Below are positions 11,501 to 23,527 of a stretch of 64,000 bases of DNA, piece by piece. A program made the position numbers and the translations under genes. Below the pieces are notes generated by a model. The model was not told where the DNA came from. It saw nothing but the letters and a program-made list of their open reading frames with translations, and searched no databases. The stretch's first letter is position 1; every line of letters starts with the position of its first letter. This DNA is from Manihot esculenta (lineage: Eukaryota > Streptophyta > Magnoliopsida > Malpighiales > Euphorbiaceae): the NCBI RefSeq assembly GCF_001659605.2, contig NC_035170.2:23056190-23120189 (forward strand), in the 5' to 3' direction.

Positions 11501-13630
11501 ATGACCAGGGCTAATCGTAAAGAAGCTCTTCTTTACGATCCAGAAATTGAACGCACTACCAAGAGTTTGAGAAAGCAAGCAAACTTGAGGAACCAAACCT
11601 CAAAACCATATGCATCAGCATCGGCAACAAATCTGGTGTCCACAATTCGATCTGCCGTTGAACCATCTAAAACACCTGTTGCTGCACCTGTACCTGCTGC
11701 AGAATTTATTAAATCAGCCGTAACACCTGCTGCTACACCACCTGCTGCTGCTGCACTTATACCAGAAACTGAGATACAATCTGCTGTACAAGTTACTAAG
11801 AAACCTGCTGTTGCACCTGCTGAATAAAGTTGTTGAACCAATTGCTGAAACTGCTGTACATGCTGCACTTTTTGAATTTATTGCTGCACAAGCTGCTGCA
11901 CTCAAAACCAGTCCCTAAAATTGCACCAGAACCAGCCTAAAAACTAGAAGTTTTTGCTAAAAACATCCCAGAACCAGCCCTTAAAACAGTAGCTGAACCA
12001 GCTGCTATAAAGACAATCACAGCAGCACCTGAAGAGGCAGAAAATGCAGCAGCTACTGCTCTTGAACCAGCTGCTGTCCTTGCTGAATTTGAAGCTAAAA
12101 ACGTTGAGCCAAGAGCACCAATGGCACAAGAAAGAACTCTTCATGAACTAGCAACACCCTTGGATGATCAAGCACTATGGTGCATCACTTACCCACCTTT
12201 GGCAGCCCCTTTTGAGCTCAAAACCGGATTAATTCATCTTCTTCCAAAATTCAGAGGTCTTAAAAATGAGGATCTACACAAGCACCTCAAAGAATTTCAC
12301 ATTGTGTGCTCAACAATGCGGCCTCAAGGTATTTCCGAAGAGCATGTCAAATTAAGAGCTTTTCCCTTTTCTCTTGATGATTTTGCCAAAGATTGGTTGT
12401 TTTATTTACCACCTGGATCCATCACTTCATGGGATGGGATGGTGAGAGTCTTCTTAAGCAAATACTTCCCAACCTCAAAAGCTATTGGCATCAGAAGAGA
12501 GATCAGTTGCATCAAGCAAAAGGATTATGAAGAGCTATATGAATATTGGGAAAGATTCAATCGATTGTGCACAAGCTGCCCTCAACATGATATCTCTGAT
12601 AAATCACACATTGAATACTTCTATGGAGGTTTGATACCTTCAGAAAGAAAGTTCATAGACGCAGCATGTGGAGGATCAATTGAAAACAAGTCACCTCAAG
12701 CCATAAGGGATTTAATTTCCACCATGGCAGCAGCCTCACAACAATTTGGAGACCAAGAACAGCCATCAAGAAGGGTGAATGAGGTGAGTACATCCACTTT
12801 AGCATCCCAAATTTTTTATCTCACCAATGCTGTCCGTAGCCTTGTTGTGGGTCAAGCCCAACAAGTCCAGCAGATTCAGCAGCCCAAACCATGTGGAATA
12901 TGTGCAAACTTGAGCCACCCTACTGACCTATGTCCCTCCCTTCAAGAAGAGGACCAGCAAGTAGGAGGATTTAATGGGCAACGGAGGTATGATCCCTATT
13001 CTAACACCTACAACCCAGGTTGGAGGGACCATCCGAATTTCAGTTATGCAAGGGCAACCAATTTCCAAGCTACCAACAAAGAAATCAACCTCAAGCTGCA
13101 CCTCAAAAGTCCAACACACCTCTTGAAGAAATTGTGAAGTCCTTAGCAAATATAGTGCAAACTCTGGAGCAACAAATGAGCCAAATGGCCACTTCAGTGA
13201 GCAAACTTGAGTCTCAAAAAAAACTACCCCCCCAAACTGAGATAAATCCAAGGCAAAATGCTAGTGCCATCACATTGAGGAGTGGAAAAGAGCTGCAAGA
13301 CAGTAGCGCTGAGAAAATTCAAAAACAGGCCATGGAAGAAAATCTGCCAGAAAGTGATCAGGGCAGTCGATCTGCCCAAATCACTGACCCAATCGCTAGG
13401 CAGATTGAGCTACCCAGCAGTAGTGATCTGCCCAAATCACCGGAGAAGGCAGAATTTGATCTGCCCAAATCAACAGATCAAGCAGAACCCAGTCAGAGGC
13501 AAAAACAGCCACCAGCAGAAAAATTCAAGGTACCTCCCCCCTTTCCCAAAAGATTTGCACGATCTCAAAAAGAAAAAGAGGAAAAAGAGATATTGGAGAC
13601 ACTTCATAAAGTGGAGATCAATATACCTTT
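11501..13630 (+). pseudogene. E2 gag polyprotein (Athila type), broken
   Basis: Starts ATG at 11501 (MTRANRKEALLYDPEIERTT). An unusual Ala/Pro-rich stretch follows (11640-12110) and contains a stop (TAA at 11825) and frame changes. The capsid region is clear from 12121 on: KSGLIHLLP-like and FRGLKNEDLHKHLKEFH, LRAFPFSLDDFAKDWLFYLPPG, LYEYWERFNRLCTSCP. A CCHC-like CGICANLSHPTDLC motif sits near 12892. A frameshift near 13050-13080 moves into the frame with ASAITLRSGKEL and DLPKS repeats. The gene stops at VEINIPF, where E3 is inserted, and resumes at 28048. Confidence 0.85.
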
Positions 13631-13631
13631 T

Positions 13632-15201
13632 TGTAATACCCGGCTAGACTCCGGTATCGGAATTCCTACCGTCCGGTGGAATTTCGGATGTCGGGAACTT
13701 CTAGAAGGGTAAAGACATGTTTTATGAAATGTTTTTATGTTTTTAATGGTTTTAAAGTATGAAACTAAATGAGTTTTTGCATGAAAATAGCATTGGAGGA
13801 AAATCCAGGTTCGGCCGCCGAAAGTCAAGTTCGGCCGCCGAAAGTCAAGTTCGGCCGCCGAACATGCATGCGTTTTGGAGGCACGTTAGGCCCCCGAAAG
13901 CATGAGTTAGGGAAGTTCAGGTTCGGCCGCCGAAAGCCAAGTTCGGCCGCCGAACATTGCATGGATGCGGAGGCACATTCGGCCCCCGAACGTGGCCTGG
14001 CCAGCCACCTATAAAAGGGTCCCTTAGCCGAAAATGGGCGAGCTTTTTCTCCCCATTTCGGCCAAGGTGAGCATTCCGCCATCCTTCCCCAATCTTGAGT
14101 TTTTCCTTCCTTTTTCCATGATCTTTACAAGTTTATAACTTTGGTTTTGAAGATCTTTGAGCTTAGAACAAGTTTTGGAGCTTGGAGACCAAAAGTTGGA
14201 ACTTCTCCCATCTCCAAGTTTAGATCTCCTCAACCCTCGATCTTCAAGAGGTAAGAGCCGATCTTAAGCTCTTCATGTGTTTTAAGTAAGTTTTAAGTGA
14301 TTTTATGGGGTAGAATGACATGTATAGGGTTGTATGAGTTTTTAAGCAAATGTTAAGTTTTAAGTGATTTATGATCAATGTATGATGTTTGAGTATGCTT
14401 GAAGTGTTGTAGTTGGGGTATTTGATGTTTTGAGGCCCCTAGGAACTTGTATGCATGATTTGGGTGAAGTATATGCATGATGTGAGAGTTGGGAGGCATT
14501 TGTGCATAGGGGAGCCAAAGTTTCTGCCCTTTGGCAGAAACCAGGTTCGGCAGCCGAAGGCACTTTCGGCCGCCGAACATGGCTTGAGAGGCAGCTTTAG
14601 GCTGCCGAAGCTTGCCCCCGAAAGTTGAAGTTTCGGCTCTGTCCGAGACTTTCGGCCGCCGAAGGTGCCGCCGAACATGCATGAGTTTCGTCTCTGTCTG
14701 GGAGTTTCGACCGCCGAAGGTGCCGCCGAACCTGCCTGACTTTCGTCTCTGGAGGGACTTTCGGCCGCCGAAGGTGCCGCCGAAAGTGCCCTATCCAGCC
14801 TTTTCTTGCATGATTCCTAGGAGTGTTTTGGTGATGTTTTAGGAGGTTTTTGGGGGTATGTCTAGAGTTATGTTCTTGTTGTTTGGTGCCTCATTTGAGT
14901 CCACCTGTGTAGGTTCGGACCCGAGGAACCGAGACCCCCGGTTGTGAGATAGTCGTTCCGAGCTCGTTGTTACAGCTTCAGTCACCAAGTGAGTGGAACA
15001 ACTTCTTAAGTTTTAAAGTAAATGAATAAAAGAAATGTTTGAATGAATGAAAGAAAAGTTTTTAATTTTTATGTATGTTGATGACCATGTATGGGATTAA
15101 ACAGGTTCACAGGATGTATGTTTGGCTTGCTACGGGTCCCGGCGGCCTTAAGCCGATCTGGATCCTAGCGCCGGTGGCGGCCTGATTTTCGGGTCGTTAC
15201 A
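13632..15201 (+). repeat. E4 left LTR (1,570 bp)
   Basis: Carries many copies of TTCGGCCGCCGAA and a TATAAAAG box at about 14011. It has three tandem copies of the 20-bp unit around 13809-13860, where the right LTR has two. Confidence 0.93.
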
Positions 15202-15204
15202 GAG

Positions 15205-15216
15205 TGGTATCAGAGC
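15205..15216 (+). other. E4 primer binding site (initiator tRNA-Met)
   Basis: TGGTATCAGAGC, three bases after the LTR end. Confidence 0.93.
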
Positions 15217-15440
15217 CCTAGGTTCCTATGGTCGGACCTAGAGTGTCGGGCTCATAGATGTGATAGAAAGTCAAGCACAATAGGAAATCATGTCCACTAG
15301 GATAGGATGTAGAGTCCTGTCTAGAATGAAAGTATGATATGCCATGAAATATGCTATGTATATGATGTGGGTTCATGTGTTTCCACATGAACCATTGGAT
15401 GCTAATGTTTTGTTATCTGTGCTGTTTTTCAGTAAACAGA

Positions 15441-18400
15441 ATGCGAGGAACTCGTCGATCAGCTAGATTGGCTAGAGTACCACCGGAGGATGAGGGCACG
15501 AGCGCCCGTCCTCCAGCATTGCCAAGGGCAATGTCGAGTAGGTCCCACAGGGACAGAGCAGTGGGAGATCCTAGAAGATCTCTGGATCTGGGTAGAAACA
15601 GATCAGTAAGAGGAACGGTTCAAGGAGACAGGTCAGTAGATATGGGAGAAGAGATGGATGTGGACCAGAGGAGGGATGGTAGTCTTGGTGTGAGCATGCC
15701 AGGAGAGGGCATGGGTGAGTCTCAGGGAGGCACTCAGGCCTCGGGGTTTATTCCACCACCCCAGTACCCACCTTTTTCACCATACCCCGGGTATTCGATG
15801 GGAGGTACATCGGATTACCCCAGTGTTAATCCTTACCCTTCTCACATGCCATACCCACCTTTTTACCCACAGTATCCACAGTACCCTATGTACCCACCTC
15901 CATCCTTCCATCCAGGCACAGCAAACCCTATCCCAGGGGATGCCGCACCTCCACCACCAGCAGAAACCACAGTTATAGAAAACCAAAGACCTCAACCTAC
16001 CTCATCTGGAGGGAGCAAGGCTAAGATGACCGACTATATGAAGTTGGGTGCTCCTCAGTTTGATACCGGTGATGATCCGTTTGTGTACCTGGAGAAGGTC
16101 AAAACAATTACAGATGAGATAGGGGCTGATGACAGTAGAGCCATTCAGATGGCTGGTTTCACTCTGAAATGCAAGAAGGCACGAGAATGGTTCAAGAACT
16201 ATGTGAAACCAAAGGTGGACAGTTTGTCATGGGAGGAGTTTGCGAATGAGTTCGCAGGATGGGCTTTCCCTGACAGTTCCAGGGAGCTGAAGGTGATTGA
16301 GTTCGAACAGCTGAAGCAGACAGATGAGATGGGTGTCGATGAGTACACCGATAGATTCTTAGAGTTGTTGCCATTTGCTGGGCAGCATCTGGATACAGAT
16401 CCGAAGAAATCGAGGAGGTATGTCATGAGGCTCAATTCCAGGTATTCCTCTTTGATTCAGTCAGCTGATAGAGAAAGTTTCCATGCCATTATAGACATGG
16501 CCAGGAGAATGGAGGCTAGTGCTGTAATAGAGGGAAAAGTCAAGCAGTCTGTGGCACAACCTTCTGGTTCTAAGACCCCAGGTGGGGGAAAGATAGACCC
16601 TTCATCCTTGAGTTCAGCTAGTAAGAAGTGGGGCAATACCACTAAGAAACCAAAGAAAAATAAGTTCTGGAGCAAGATCAAATCAGGTCTGGGATTAGGA
16701 AGTGGCTCAAGTTCTGGTGCTGATAATGCAGTGTGTGCAAGGTGTGGTAGGCTACACAGGGGAGTATGCCGGTTTGGGACGACAGCCTGCTATAGGTGTG
16801 GGCAAGAGGGACACATGTCTTGGGAGTGTCCGAGAGCAGTTCCTACGGCACAGCCCCAGCAGACAACTTCGGGTAGCGTAGCACAGCCAGCAGCTTCAGC
16901 CGCAACACAGGCTAGTGGCAGAGGCCGAGGGAGAGGGTCAGCCTCTTCTTCATCAGTTTACAGAGGGGAAGGTCCGTCAGCTCCAGCACGGATCTTCACA
17001 ATGACGCAGCAAGAGGCAAATGCATCCAACACCGTGGTGTCAGGTAATATCATCATTGGTTGTTCAGATGTTTATGCCTTAATGGACCCGGGTGCATCCC
17101 ATTCTTTTGTTTCTCCGAGAGTGGTCGAGAGGTTGGGTTTGATGGTCTCTGGGTTAGAGTGTCCCCTATGGGTCAGCGGACCCAAATGTGACCCGTCAGT
17201 GGCAGAGTCAGTCTGCCAGTACAGTCCAGTTTTCATAGAGGGAAGATGCCTATCCGCCGACCTAGTGGTTCTAGACTTGACAGATTTTGACGTCATTCTA
17301 GGGATGGATTGGCTATCTACCCATGGTGCTACCTTGGATTGCAGAGACAAGGTGGTTAAGTTCAGATGTCAGGATGGGTCAGAGGTCGTCTTTAGAGGAG
17401 ACAGGGGGAGTACACCTAGAGGTTTGATATCAGCCCTACAGGCTCGTAGGCTGCTCAGGAGGGGTTGTCAGGGTTATCTAGCTCATGTGAGAGAGCTAGA
17501 CAGAGATGTTAGAGAGCCCGCCTCGGTGCCTGTGGTTAGAGAGTTCTTAGATGTTTTCCCAGACGAGCTGCCAGGTTTACCGCCTCCTAGGGAGATAGAG
17601 TTCGAAATAGAATTGATGCCAGGAACCAGACCGATCTCTATCCCTCCCTACAGGATGGCGCCAGCAGAGCTGAAGGAGCTTAAAGAACAGTTGCAAGAGC
17701 TGGTAGACAAGGGTTTCATCCGACCGAGTGCCTCACCTTGGGGTGCTCCAGTGTTGTTCGTGAAGAAGAAGGATGGATCCCTTAGACTTTGTATCGACTA
17801 TAGACAGTTGAACAAGGTTACTACCAAGAACAAGTACCCGTTGCCTAGGATCGATGATCTATTCGACCAGCTAGCAGGAGCAGGTTGTTTCTCCAAAATA
17901 GATCTGAGATCTGGGTATCATCAGCTGAGGATCAGAGATGAAGATGTGCCAAAGACGGCATTCAGGACCAGATATGGGCATTTTGAGTTCCTTGTGATGC
18001 CGTTCGGGTTAACTAACGCCCCTGCAGCATTCATGGATCTCATGAACAGAGTATTTAGCCAATACCTGGATCACTTCGTTATTGTCTTCATAGATGATAT
18101 CTTAGTGTATTCCAGGAATGCAGAAGAGCATGCCCATCATCTGCGGTTGGTCTTGCAGACTTTGAGGGAACACGGCTTGTATGCCAAGTTCTCTAAATGT
18201 GAGTTCTGGCTAAGGAGCATTTCGTTCTTGGGGCATGTAGTGTCAGAGAATGGGATAGAGGTAGACCCCAAGAAGACAGAGATTGTGGTTAACTGGCCTA
18301 GACCCACTTCAGTGACGGAGATCAGAAGTTTCTTGGGTTTGGCAGGTTACTACAGGAGGTTCGTTCAGGACTTCTCAAAGATAGCAGCTCCTCTGACCAG

Positions 18401-20429
18401 ACTAACCAGGAAGAATCAGAAATTTCTGTGGACCGACCAGTGCGAAGAGAGTTTTGAAGAGCTTAAGAGGAGGTTGACTTCAGCACCAGTGTTAGCACTG
18501 CCATCTAGTGGAGAGGACTTTACAGTCTTTTGTGATGCGTCCCGTGTGGGACTGGGATGTGTGCTTATGCAGAATGAGAGGGTGATTGCTTATGCTTCTA
18601 GACAGCTAAAGAAGCATGAGATGAATTACCCCACACATGACCTTGAGATGGCAGCAGTAATCTTTGCACTCAAGATGTGGAGGCACTACCTCTATGGGGT
18701 AAAATGTGAGATCTTTACAGATCATAAGAGCCTGCAGTACATCCTGAGTCAAAGAGATTTGAATTTGAGGCAGAGAAGATGGGTAGAACTGCTCAGTGAC
18801 TATGATTGCAAAATACAGTATCATCCGGGTAAGGCTAATGTTGTAGCTGATGCCTTAAGCCGGAAATCACTCGGCAGTCTATCCCACATCACAGCAGAAC
18901 GAAGACCAGTAGTAAAGGAGTTCTACAAGCTCATCGAAGAAGGGCTACAGTTAGAGTTGTCGGGTACAGGTGCCTTAGTGGCTCAGATGAAAGTGACACC
19001 CGTGTTCCTTGAGCAAGTCGCTCAGAAACAGCATGAGGACCCCGAGTTAGTGAAGATTGCCAGGACTGTTCAGTCAGGCCAGAATGATGAGTTCAGATTT
19101 GACAACAAGGGGATCCTCCGCTATGGGAGTCGATTATGTGTACCAGATGACATAGGGCTAAAAGGAGACATTATGAGAGAGGCTCATAATGCAAGATACA
19201 GCATTCACCCCGGAGCCACCAAGATGTATCAAGATCTAAAGAAGGTTTATTGGTGGCCAGCTATGAAGAAAGAAGTGGCGCAGTTCGTGTCAGCCTGCGA
19301 AGTGTGTCAGAGGGTGAAGTTGGAACATCAGAAGCCAGCTGGAATGCTTAACCCGCTACCGATTCCAGAATGGAAATGGGAAAACATAGCTATGGACTTC
19401 GTAGTAGGGTTACCGGCGACGTCCAACAGATTGGACTCCATATGGGTGATTGTGGACAGACTCACCAAATCTGCTCACTTCCTCCCTGTCAGGAGTGGCT
19501 ACTCTGTGGACAAGTTGGCGCAGGTGTATGTAGATGAGATTGTCAGGCTGCATGGGGTTCCAGTGTCTATAGTGTCAGATAGAGGGCCTCAGTTCACTTC
19601 CAGATTTTGGCGGAGTCTGCAAAATGCCATGGGTACTAGGTTAGACTTCAGTACTGCCTTCCATCCCCAGACTGATGGACAGTCAGAGAGGACCATCCAA
19701 ACAATAGAAGATATGCTCAGAATGTGTGTGCTAGATTTTGGCGGTTCTTGGAGGCAACATTTACCTTTAGTAGAGTTCGCCTACAATAACAGCTATCATG
19801 CTAGCATCGGGATGGCTCCATATGAAGCTTTGTATGGAAGGAAGTGCAGATCACCTGTTTGCTGGGAAGAAGTTGGAGAGAAGGCCTTGGCAGGGCCTGA
19901 GCTAGTAGAGATTACCAGCAGGGTGGTACCCATAATCAGAGAAAGAATCAAGACTGCTGCAAGCAGACAGAAGAGTTATGCAGACATCCGCAGAAGACTA
20001 GTTGAATTTCAGGAGGGGGATCTGGTATTGCTTAAGGTGTCTCCAATGAAAGGAGTGGTTAGGTTCGGGAAGAAAGGTAAGCTAGCCCCACGATACATCG
20101 GACCCTTTGAAATCTTGCAAAAGATTGGGAATGTGTCGTACAAGCTGGACTTACCTGCTTCAATGGCAAGAATCCATCCGGTTTTCCATGTTTCCATGTT
20201 GAGAAAGTTTGTGTCAGATCCGAGTAAGGTTCTTAGTGAGCCTGATGTGGAGATCCAAGAGGATCTCACCTATGTTGAGCAGCCAGTGCGGATCATAGAC
20301 ACCCAGATCAGAAAGCTAAGAAACAAGGAAATCCCGATGGTGAAAGTCCTTTGGAACCACCACAATATAGAAGAATGTACCTGGGAGACACGGGAGTCCA
20401 TGCTCCAACAGTATCCCCACCTCTTTTAG
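15441..20429 (+). CDS. E4 gag-pol polyprotein with chromodomain
   Basis: Single open frame of 1,662 codons from ATG at 15441 ([14 protein letters not shown]). The frame is open back to 15375, but that upstream stretch looks like leader. Order: Pro/Tyr-rich N-terminus; gag capsid ([13 protein letters not shown]..., about 16180); zinc knuckle [14 protein letters not shown] (about 16790); protease [12 protein letters not shown] (about 17082), with Pro in the middle of the usual D-S/T-G, a variant common in plant elements; RT with [17 protein letters not shown] and FIDDILVYS; RNase H from [11 protein letters not shown]; integrase with its HHCC finger ([11 protein letters not shown]...CEVCQ) and catalytic D, D (SDRGPQFTS) and E ([11 protein letters not shown]) residues. 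A chromodomain with [14 protein letters not shown] closes the protein. No stops or frameshifts, so it may still be active. Confidence 0.95.
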   Translation: MRGTRRSARLARVPPEDEGTSARPPALPRAMSSRSHRDRAVGDPRRSLDLGRNRSVRGTVQGDRSVDMGEEMDVDQRRDGSLGVSMPGEGMGESQGGTQASGFIPPPQYPPFSPYPGYSMGGTSDYPSVNPYPSHMPYPPFYPQYPQYPMYPPPSFHPGTANPIPGDAAPPPPAETTVIENQRPQPTSSGGSKAKMTDYMKLGAPQFDTGDDPFVYLEKVKTITDEIGADDSRAIQMAGFTLKCKKAREWFKNYVKPKVDSLSWEEFANEFAGWAFPDSSRELKVIEFEQLKQTDEMGVDEYTDRFLELLPFAGQHLDTDPKKSRRYVMRLNSRYSSLIQSADRESFHAIIDMARRMEASAVIEGKVKQSVAQPSGSKTPGGGKIDPSSLSSASKKWGNTTKKPKKNKFWSKIKSGLGLGSGSSSGADNAVCARCGRLHRGVCRFGTTACYRCGQEGHMSWECPRAVPTAQPQQTTSGSVAQPAASAATQASGRGRGRGSASSSSVYRGEGPSAPARIFTMTQQEANASNTVVSGNIIIGCSDVYALMDPGASHSFVSPRVVERLGLMVSGLECPLWVSGPKCDPSVAESVCQYSPVFIEGRCLSADLVVLDLTDFDVILGMDWLSTHGATLDCRDKVVKFRCQDGSEVVFRGDRGSTPRGLISALQARRLLRRGCQGYLAHVRELDRDVREPASVPVVREFLDVFPDELPGLPPPREIEFEIELMPGTRPISIPPYRMAPAELKELKEQLQELVDKGFIRPSASPWGAPVLFVKKKDGSLRLCIDYRQLNKVTTKNKYPLPRIDDLFDQLAGAGCFSKIDLRSGYHQLRIRDEDVPKTAFRTRYGHFEFLVMPFGLTNAPAAFMDLMNRVFSQYLDHFVIVFIDDILVYSRNAEEHAHHLRLVLQTLREHGLYAKFSKCEFWLRSISFLGHVVSENGIEVDPKKTEIVVNWPRPTSVTEIRSFLGLAGYYRRFVQDFSKIAAPLTRLTRKNQKFLWTDQCEESFEELKRRLTSAPVLALPSSGEDFTVFCDASRVGLGCVLMQNERVIAYASRQLKKHEMNYPTHDLEMAAVIFALKMWRHYLYGVKCEIFTDHKSLQYILSQRDLNLRQRRWVELLSDYDCKIQYHPGKANVVADALSRKSLGSLSHITAERRPVVKEFYKLIEEGLQLELSGTGALVAQMKVTPVFLEQVAQKQHEDPELVKIARTVQSGQNDEFRFDNKGILRYGSRLCVPDDIGLKGDIMREAHNARYSIHPGATKMYQDLKKVYWWPAMKKEVAQFVSACEVCQRVKLEHQKPAGMLNPLPIPEWKWENIAMDFVVGLPATSNRLDSIWVIVDRLTKSAHFLPVRSGYSVDKLAQVYVDEIVRLHGVPVSIVSDRGPQFTSRFWRSLQNAMGTRLDFSTAFHPQTDGQSERTIQTIEDMLRMCVLDFGGSWRQHLPLVEFAYNNSYHASIGMAPYEALYGRKCRSPVCWEEVGEKALAGPELVEITSRVVPIIRERIKTAASRQKSYADIRRRLVEFQEGDLVLLKVSPMKGVVRFGKKGKLAPRYIGPFEILQKIGNVSYKLDLPASMARIHPVFHVSMLRKFVSDPSKVLSEPDVEIQEDLTYVEQPVRIIDTQIRKLRNKEIPMVKVLWNHHNIEECTWETRESMLQQYPHLF

Positions 20430-20524
20430 AGGTTAGTATCTATGTGTTCTATGTGTTTAGTATGTATGTTATGTTCTATGTTATGCATGTATTAGTTGAG
20501 GAACATTCGGGGACGAATGTTCTT

Positions 20525-20537
20525 AAGGGGGGGAGAA
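20525..20537 (+). other. E4 polypurine tract
   Basis: AAGGGGGGGAGAA immediately before the right LTR; primes plus-strand synthesis. Confidence 0.9.
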
Positions 20538-22087
20538 TGTAATACCCGGCTAGACTCCGGTATCGGAATTCCTACCGTCCGGTGGAATTTCGGATGTCGG
20601 GAACTTCTAGAAGGGTAAAGACATGTTTTATGAAATGTTTTTATGTTTTTAATGGTTTTAAAGTATGAAACTAAATGAGTTTTTGCATGAAAATAGCATT
20701 GGAGGAAAATCCAGGTTTGGCCGCCGAAAGTCAAGTTCGGCCGCCGAACATGCATGCGTTTTGGAGGCACGTTAGGCCCCCGAAAGCATGAGTTAGGGAA
20801 GTTCAGGTTCGGCCGCCGAAAGCTAAGTTCGGCCGCCGAACATTGCATGGATGCGGAGGCACATTCGGCCCCCGAACGTGGCCTGGCCAGCCACCTATAA
20901 AAGGGTCCCTTAGCCGAAAATGGGCGAGCTTTTTCTCCCCATTTCGGCCAAGGTGAGCATTCCGCCATCCTTCCCCAATCTTGAGTTTTTCCTTCCTTTT
21001 TCCATGATCTTTACAAGTTTATAACTTTGGTTTTGAAGATCTTTGAGCTTAGAACAAGTTTTGGAGCTTGGAGACCAAAAGTTGGAACTTCTCCCATCTC
21101 CAAGTTTAGATCTCCTCAACCCTCGATCTTCAAGAGGTAAGAGCCGATCTTAAGCTCTTCATGTGTTTTAAGTAAGTTTTAAGTGATTTTATGGGGTAGA
21201 ATGACATGTATAGGGTTGTATGAGTTTTTAAGCAAATGTTAAGTTTTAAGTGATTTATGATCAATGTATGATGTTTGAGTATGCTTGAAGTGTTGTAGTT
21301 GGGGTATTTGATGTTTTGAGGCCCCTAGGAACTTGTATGCATGATTTGGGTGAAGTATATGCATGATGTGAGAGTTGGGAGGCATTTGTGCATAGGGGAG
21401 CCAAAGTTTCTGCCCTTTGGCAGAAACCAGGTTCGGCAGCCGAAGGCACTTTCGGCCGCCGAACATGGCTTGAGAGGCAGCTTTAGGCTGCCGAAGCTTG
21501 CCCCCGAAAGTTGAAGTTTCGGCTCTGTCCGAGACTTTCGGCCGCCGAAGGTGCCGCCGAACATGCATGAGTTTCGTCTCTGTCTGGGAGTTTCGGCCGC
21601 CGAAGGTGCCGCCGAACCTGCCTGACTTTCGTCTCTGGAGGGACTTTCGGCCGCCGAAGGTGCCGCCGAAAGTGCCCTATCCAGCCTTTTCTTGCATGAT
21701 TCCTAGGAGTGTTTTGGTGATGTTTTAGGAGGTTTTTGGGGGTATGTCTAGAGTTATGTTCTTGTTGTTTGGTGCCTCATTTGAGTCCACCTGTGTAGGT
21801 TCGGACCCGAGGAACCGAGACCCCCGGTTGTGAGATAGTCGTTCCGAGCTCGTTGTTACAGCTTCAGTCACCAAGTGAGTGGAACAACTTCTTAAGTTTT
21901 AAAGTAAATGAATAAAAGAAATGTTTGAATGAATGAAAGAAAAGTTTTTAATTTTTATGTATGTTGATGACCATGTATGGGATTAAACAGGTTCACAGGA
22001 TGTATGTTTGGCTTGCTACGGGTCCCGGCGGCCTTAAGCCGATCTGGATCCTAGCGCCGGTGGCGGCCTGATTTTCGGGTCGTTACA
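20538..22087 (+). repeat. E4 right LTR (1,550 bp)
   Basis: Nearly identical to the left LTR; visible differences lie near 20716, 20822 and 21596, plus one missing 20-bp unit. Confidence 0.93.
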
Positions 22088-22091
22088 CTTT

Positions 22092-23527
22092 TGATAAGCG
22101 GTTGTCGAAGCCGTCAAAAATAAACCTATTAAACAATCAACAATTAACTTGTAGATAGTGGCAATAGGGTCGAACCACAGGGATTTGACACTACGGATTT
22201 TCCTACTAATGACTTGGACAAGTGAATAATAAGAAATTAAAAGAGGGGGGTTTTGTTTTGATGATTAAAACTAAATAGCAAGAGAAAGCGATAATTTAAA
22301 TAGATGAGAATTTCAATAGGAGAAGAATTCTAGTTGAAGAATGGATCTATTTCAGTTTGTTTAGAATTGATCATTGATCTTTTCGATACTCCTATTTATT
22401 TCAATAAATTAGTTTAGGATGTGGAAGACGCTTCTCACAATCCAAATTCCTCCTTAGTTCTAGTTTGATTAGGAAACGTTCGCTAATCAAACACTAATCA
22501 ACAAGTTGCCAAGGAACGTCCTTGGGGCATTGTAGCATCGAACAACTGTTAACTGCATTAAGACTTAGAGAAACCTAATTCTAACCTTGCCAACCGCGTG
22601 GTCAAGTTTAGATTATGCAACTTGATTAAATGTGTGTTTAAATAATCTAAGCAATTACGGACCTAAATTATTCAAACAATTGTTACTCAAGCAATTAAAA
22701 GCAATAGGCCTAAATTGATTCTAAAAGCAAAGCAACAATTATAGAAAGATCAAATTGCATAAATATTGAAAATAAATAGAAGTTTAATAATGGAGATTTA
22801 AATCTCCCAATTCATCACAAATCTGAAATTCACTAACTTCAACTAGAAAAGAAAAGTGTTTAGCCACTCATGGTGGACAAAATCACAAAAGAAAAGAAGA
22901 AGAAAAGAAGGAGACAAGCTGCTGTATTTTTCTGCAGAATTGCTGAAGATGAGATGATATGCTGGTTTGGATGTTGCCCTTATATAGCTGGAGAATCCCA
23001 ATTCCAATTTGATTAGGGTTTTGGAATCTCAATTTGATTTGGTCTTCTTTGTAGTCTTTGATTCCTCTTTGGTTTTTGTATTTGATTGAGAATGGAACTC
23101 TCTAAGTGAAGGGCGTGGCTCTTGGGACTGATCTTGTGGTGTTTGAAGTGGACTTGGACTTCTTTTCTTTGAATTTCTAATTTCTGCTCTTTTCCCGCCT
23201 CTGCTGTATTTTCTGCTATTAAAGTGATTTGGGCAAATCCTGCGAGTGATTTGGGCAAATCACTTGCTCATTTTGCCCCAATCGCTTCCTGGGTTTCAGT
23301 CCAGTTTCTGTCTCTGTCTCTGCGAGTGATTTGGCCAGTTCCTGCGAGTGATTTGGCCAAATCACTCAGACCCAATCACTTTTCCAGCTTTTTCTTCACT
23401 TTTTCTCCAACTTTCCAATTTCTTCCTTTTCTGCAAAAACATGAGAAAAACACAAATTAAGCTAGAAAAAATGTGTAAATAAACAGTAATAAATATAATA
23501 AAAATGTGGCTAAATTATGCTTGATCA
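22092..23527 (-). repeat. E3 LTR, left (3' LTR in its orientation)
   Basis: Contains the motif GTGATTTGGGCAAATCAC and its GG-to-CC variant several times near 23225-23385. Confidence 0.92.

Larger units (their letters stand above)
13632..22087 (+). mobile_element. E4: apparently complete Ty3/gypsy chromovirus
   Basis: 8,456 bp, with LTRs TGTAATACCCGGC...GGGTCGTTACA and 5-bp duplication CTTTT (13627-13631, 22088-22092). Primer site, long gag-pol frame and polypurine tract are all present. By eye the LTRs differ by about three substitutions and one 20-bp repeat copy. It sits one base inside E3's end, making it the youngest layer. The C-terminal chromodomain and gene order indicate the Tekay/Del group. 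Confidence 0.95.

Noticed and set aside
11533..11905. Minus-strand Ala/Gly-rich frame opposite E2 gag
   Set aside because: It is the reverse of the Ala/Pro-rich repeats; the ATG and context of gag are on the plus strand.
12121..13137. 338-codon frame as a possible host gene
   Set aside because: It has the capsid pattern of Athila gag and lies between that element's LTRs.
14353..14842. Several small open frames in the E4 left LTR (and the same at 21239-21728)
   Set aside because: They are created by the GC-rich TTCGGCCGCCGAA motifs of the LTR and are present twice only because the LTR is.
17082..17120. E4 protease with DPG instead of DSG/DTG, first taken as a lethal change
   Set aside because: This variant is frequent in plant gypsy elements, so it is not evidence of inactivity.
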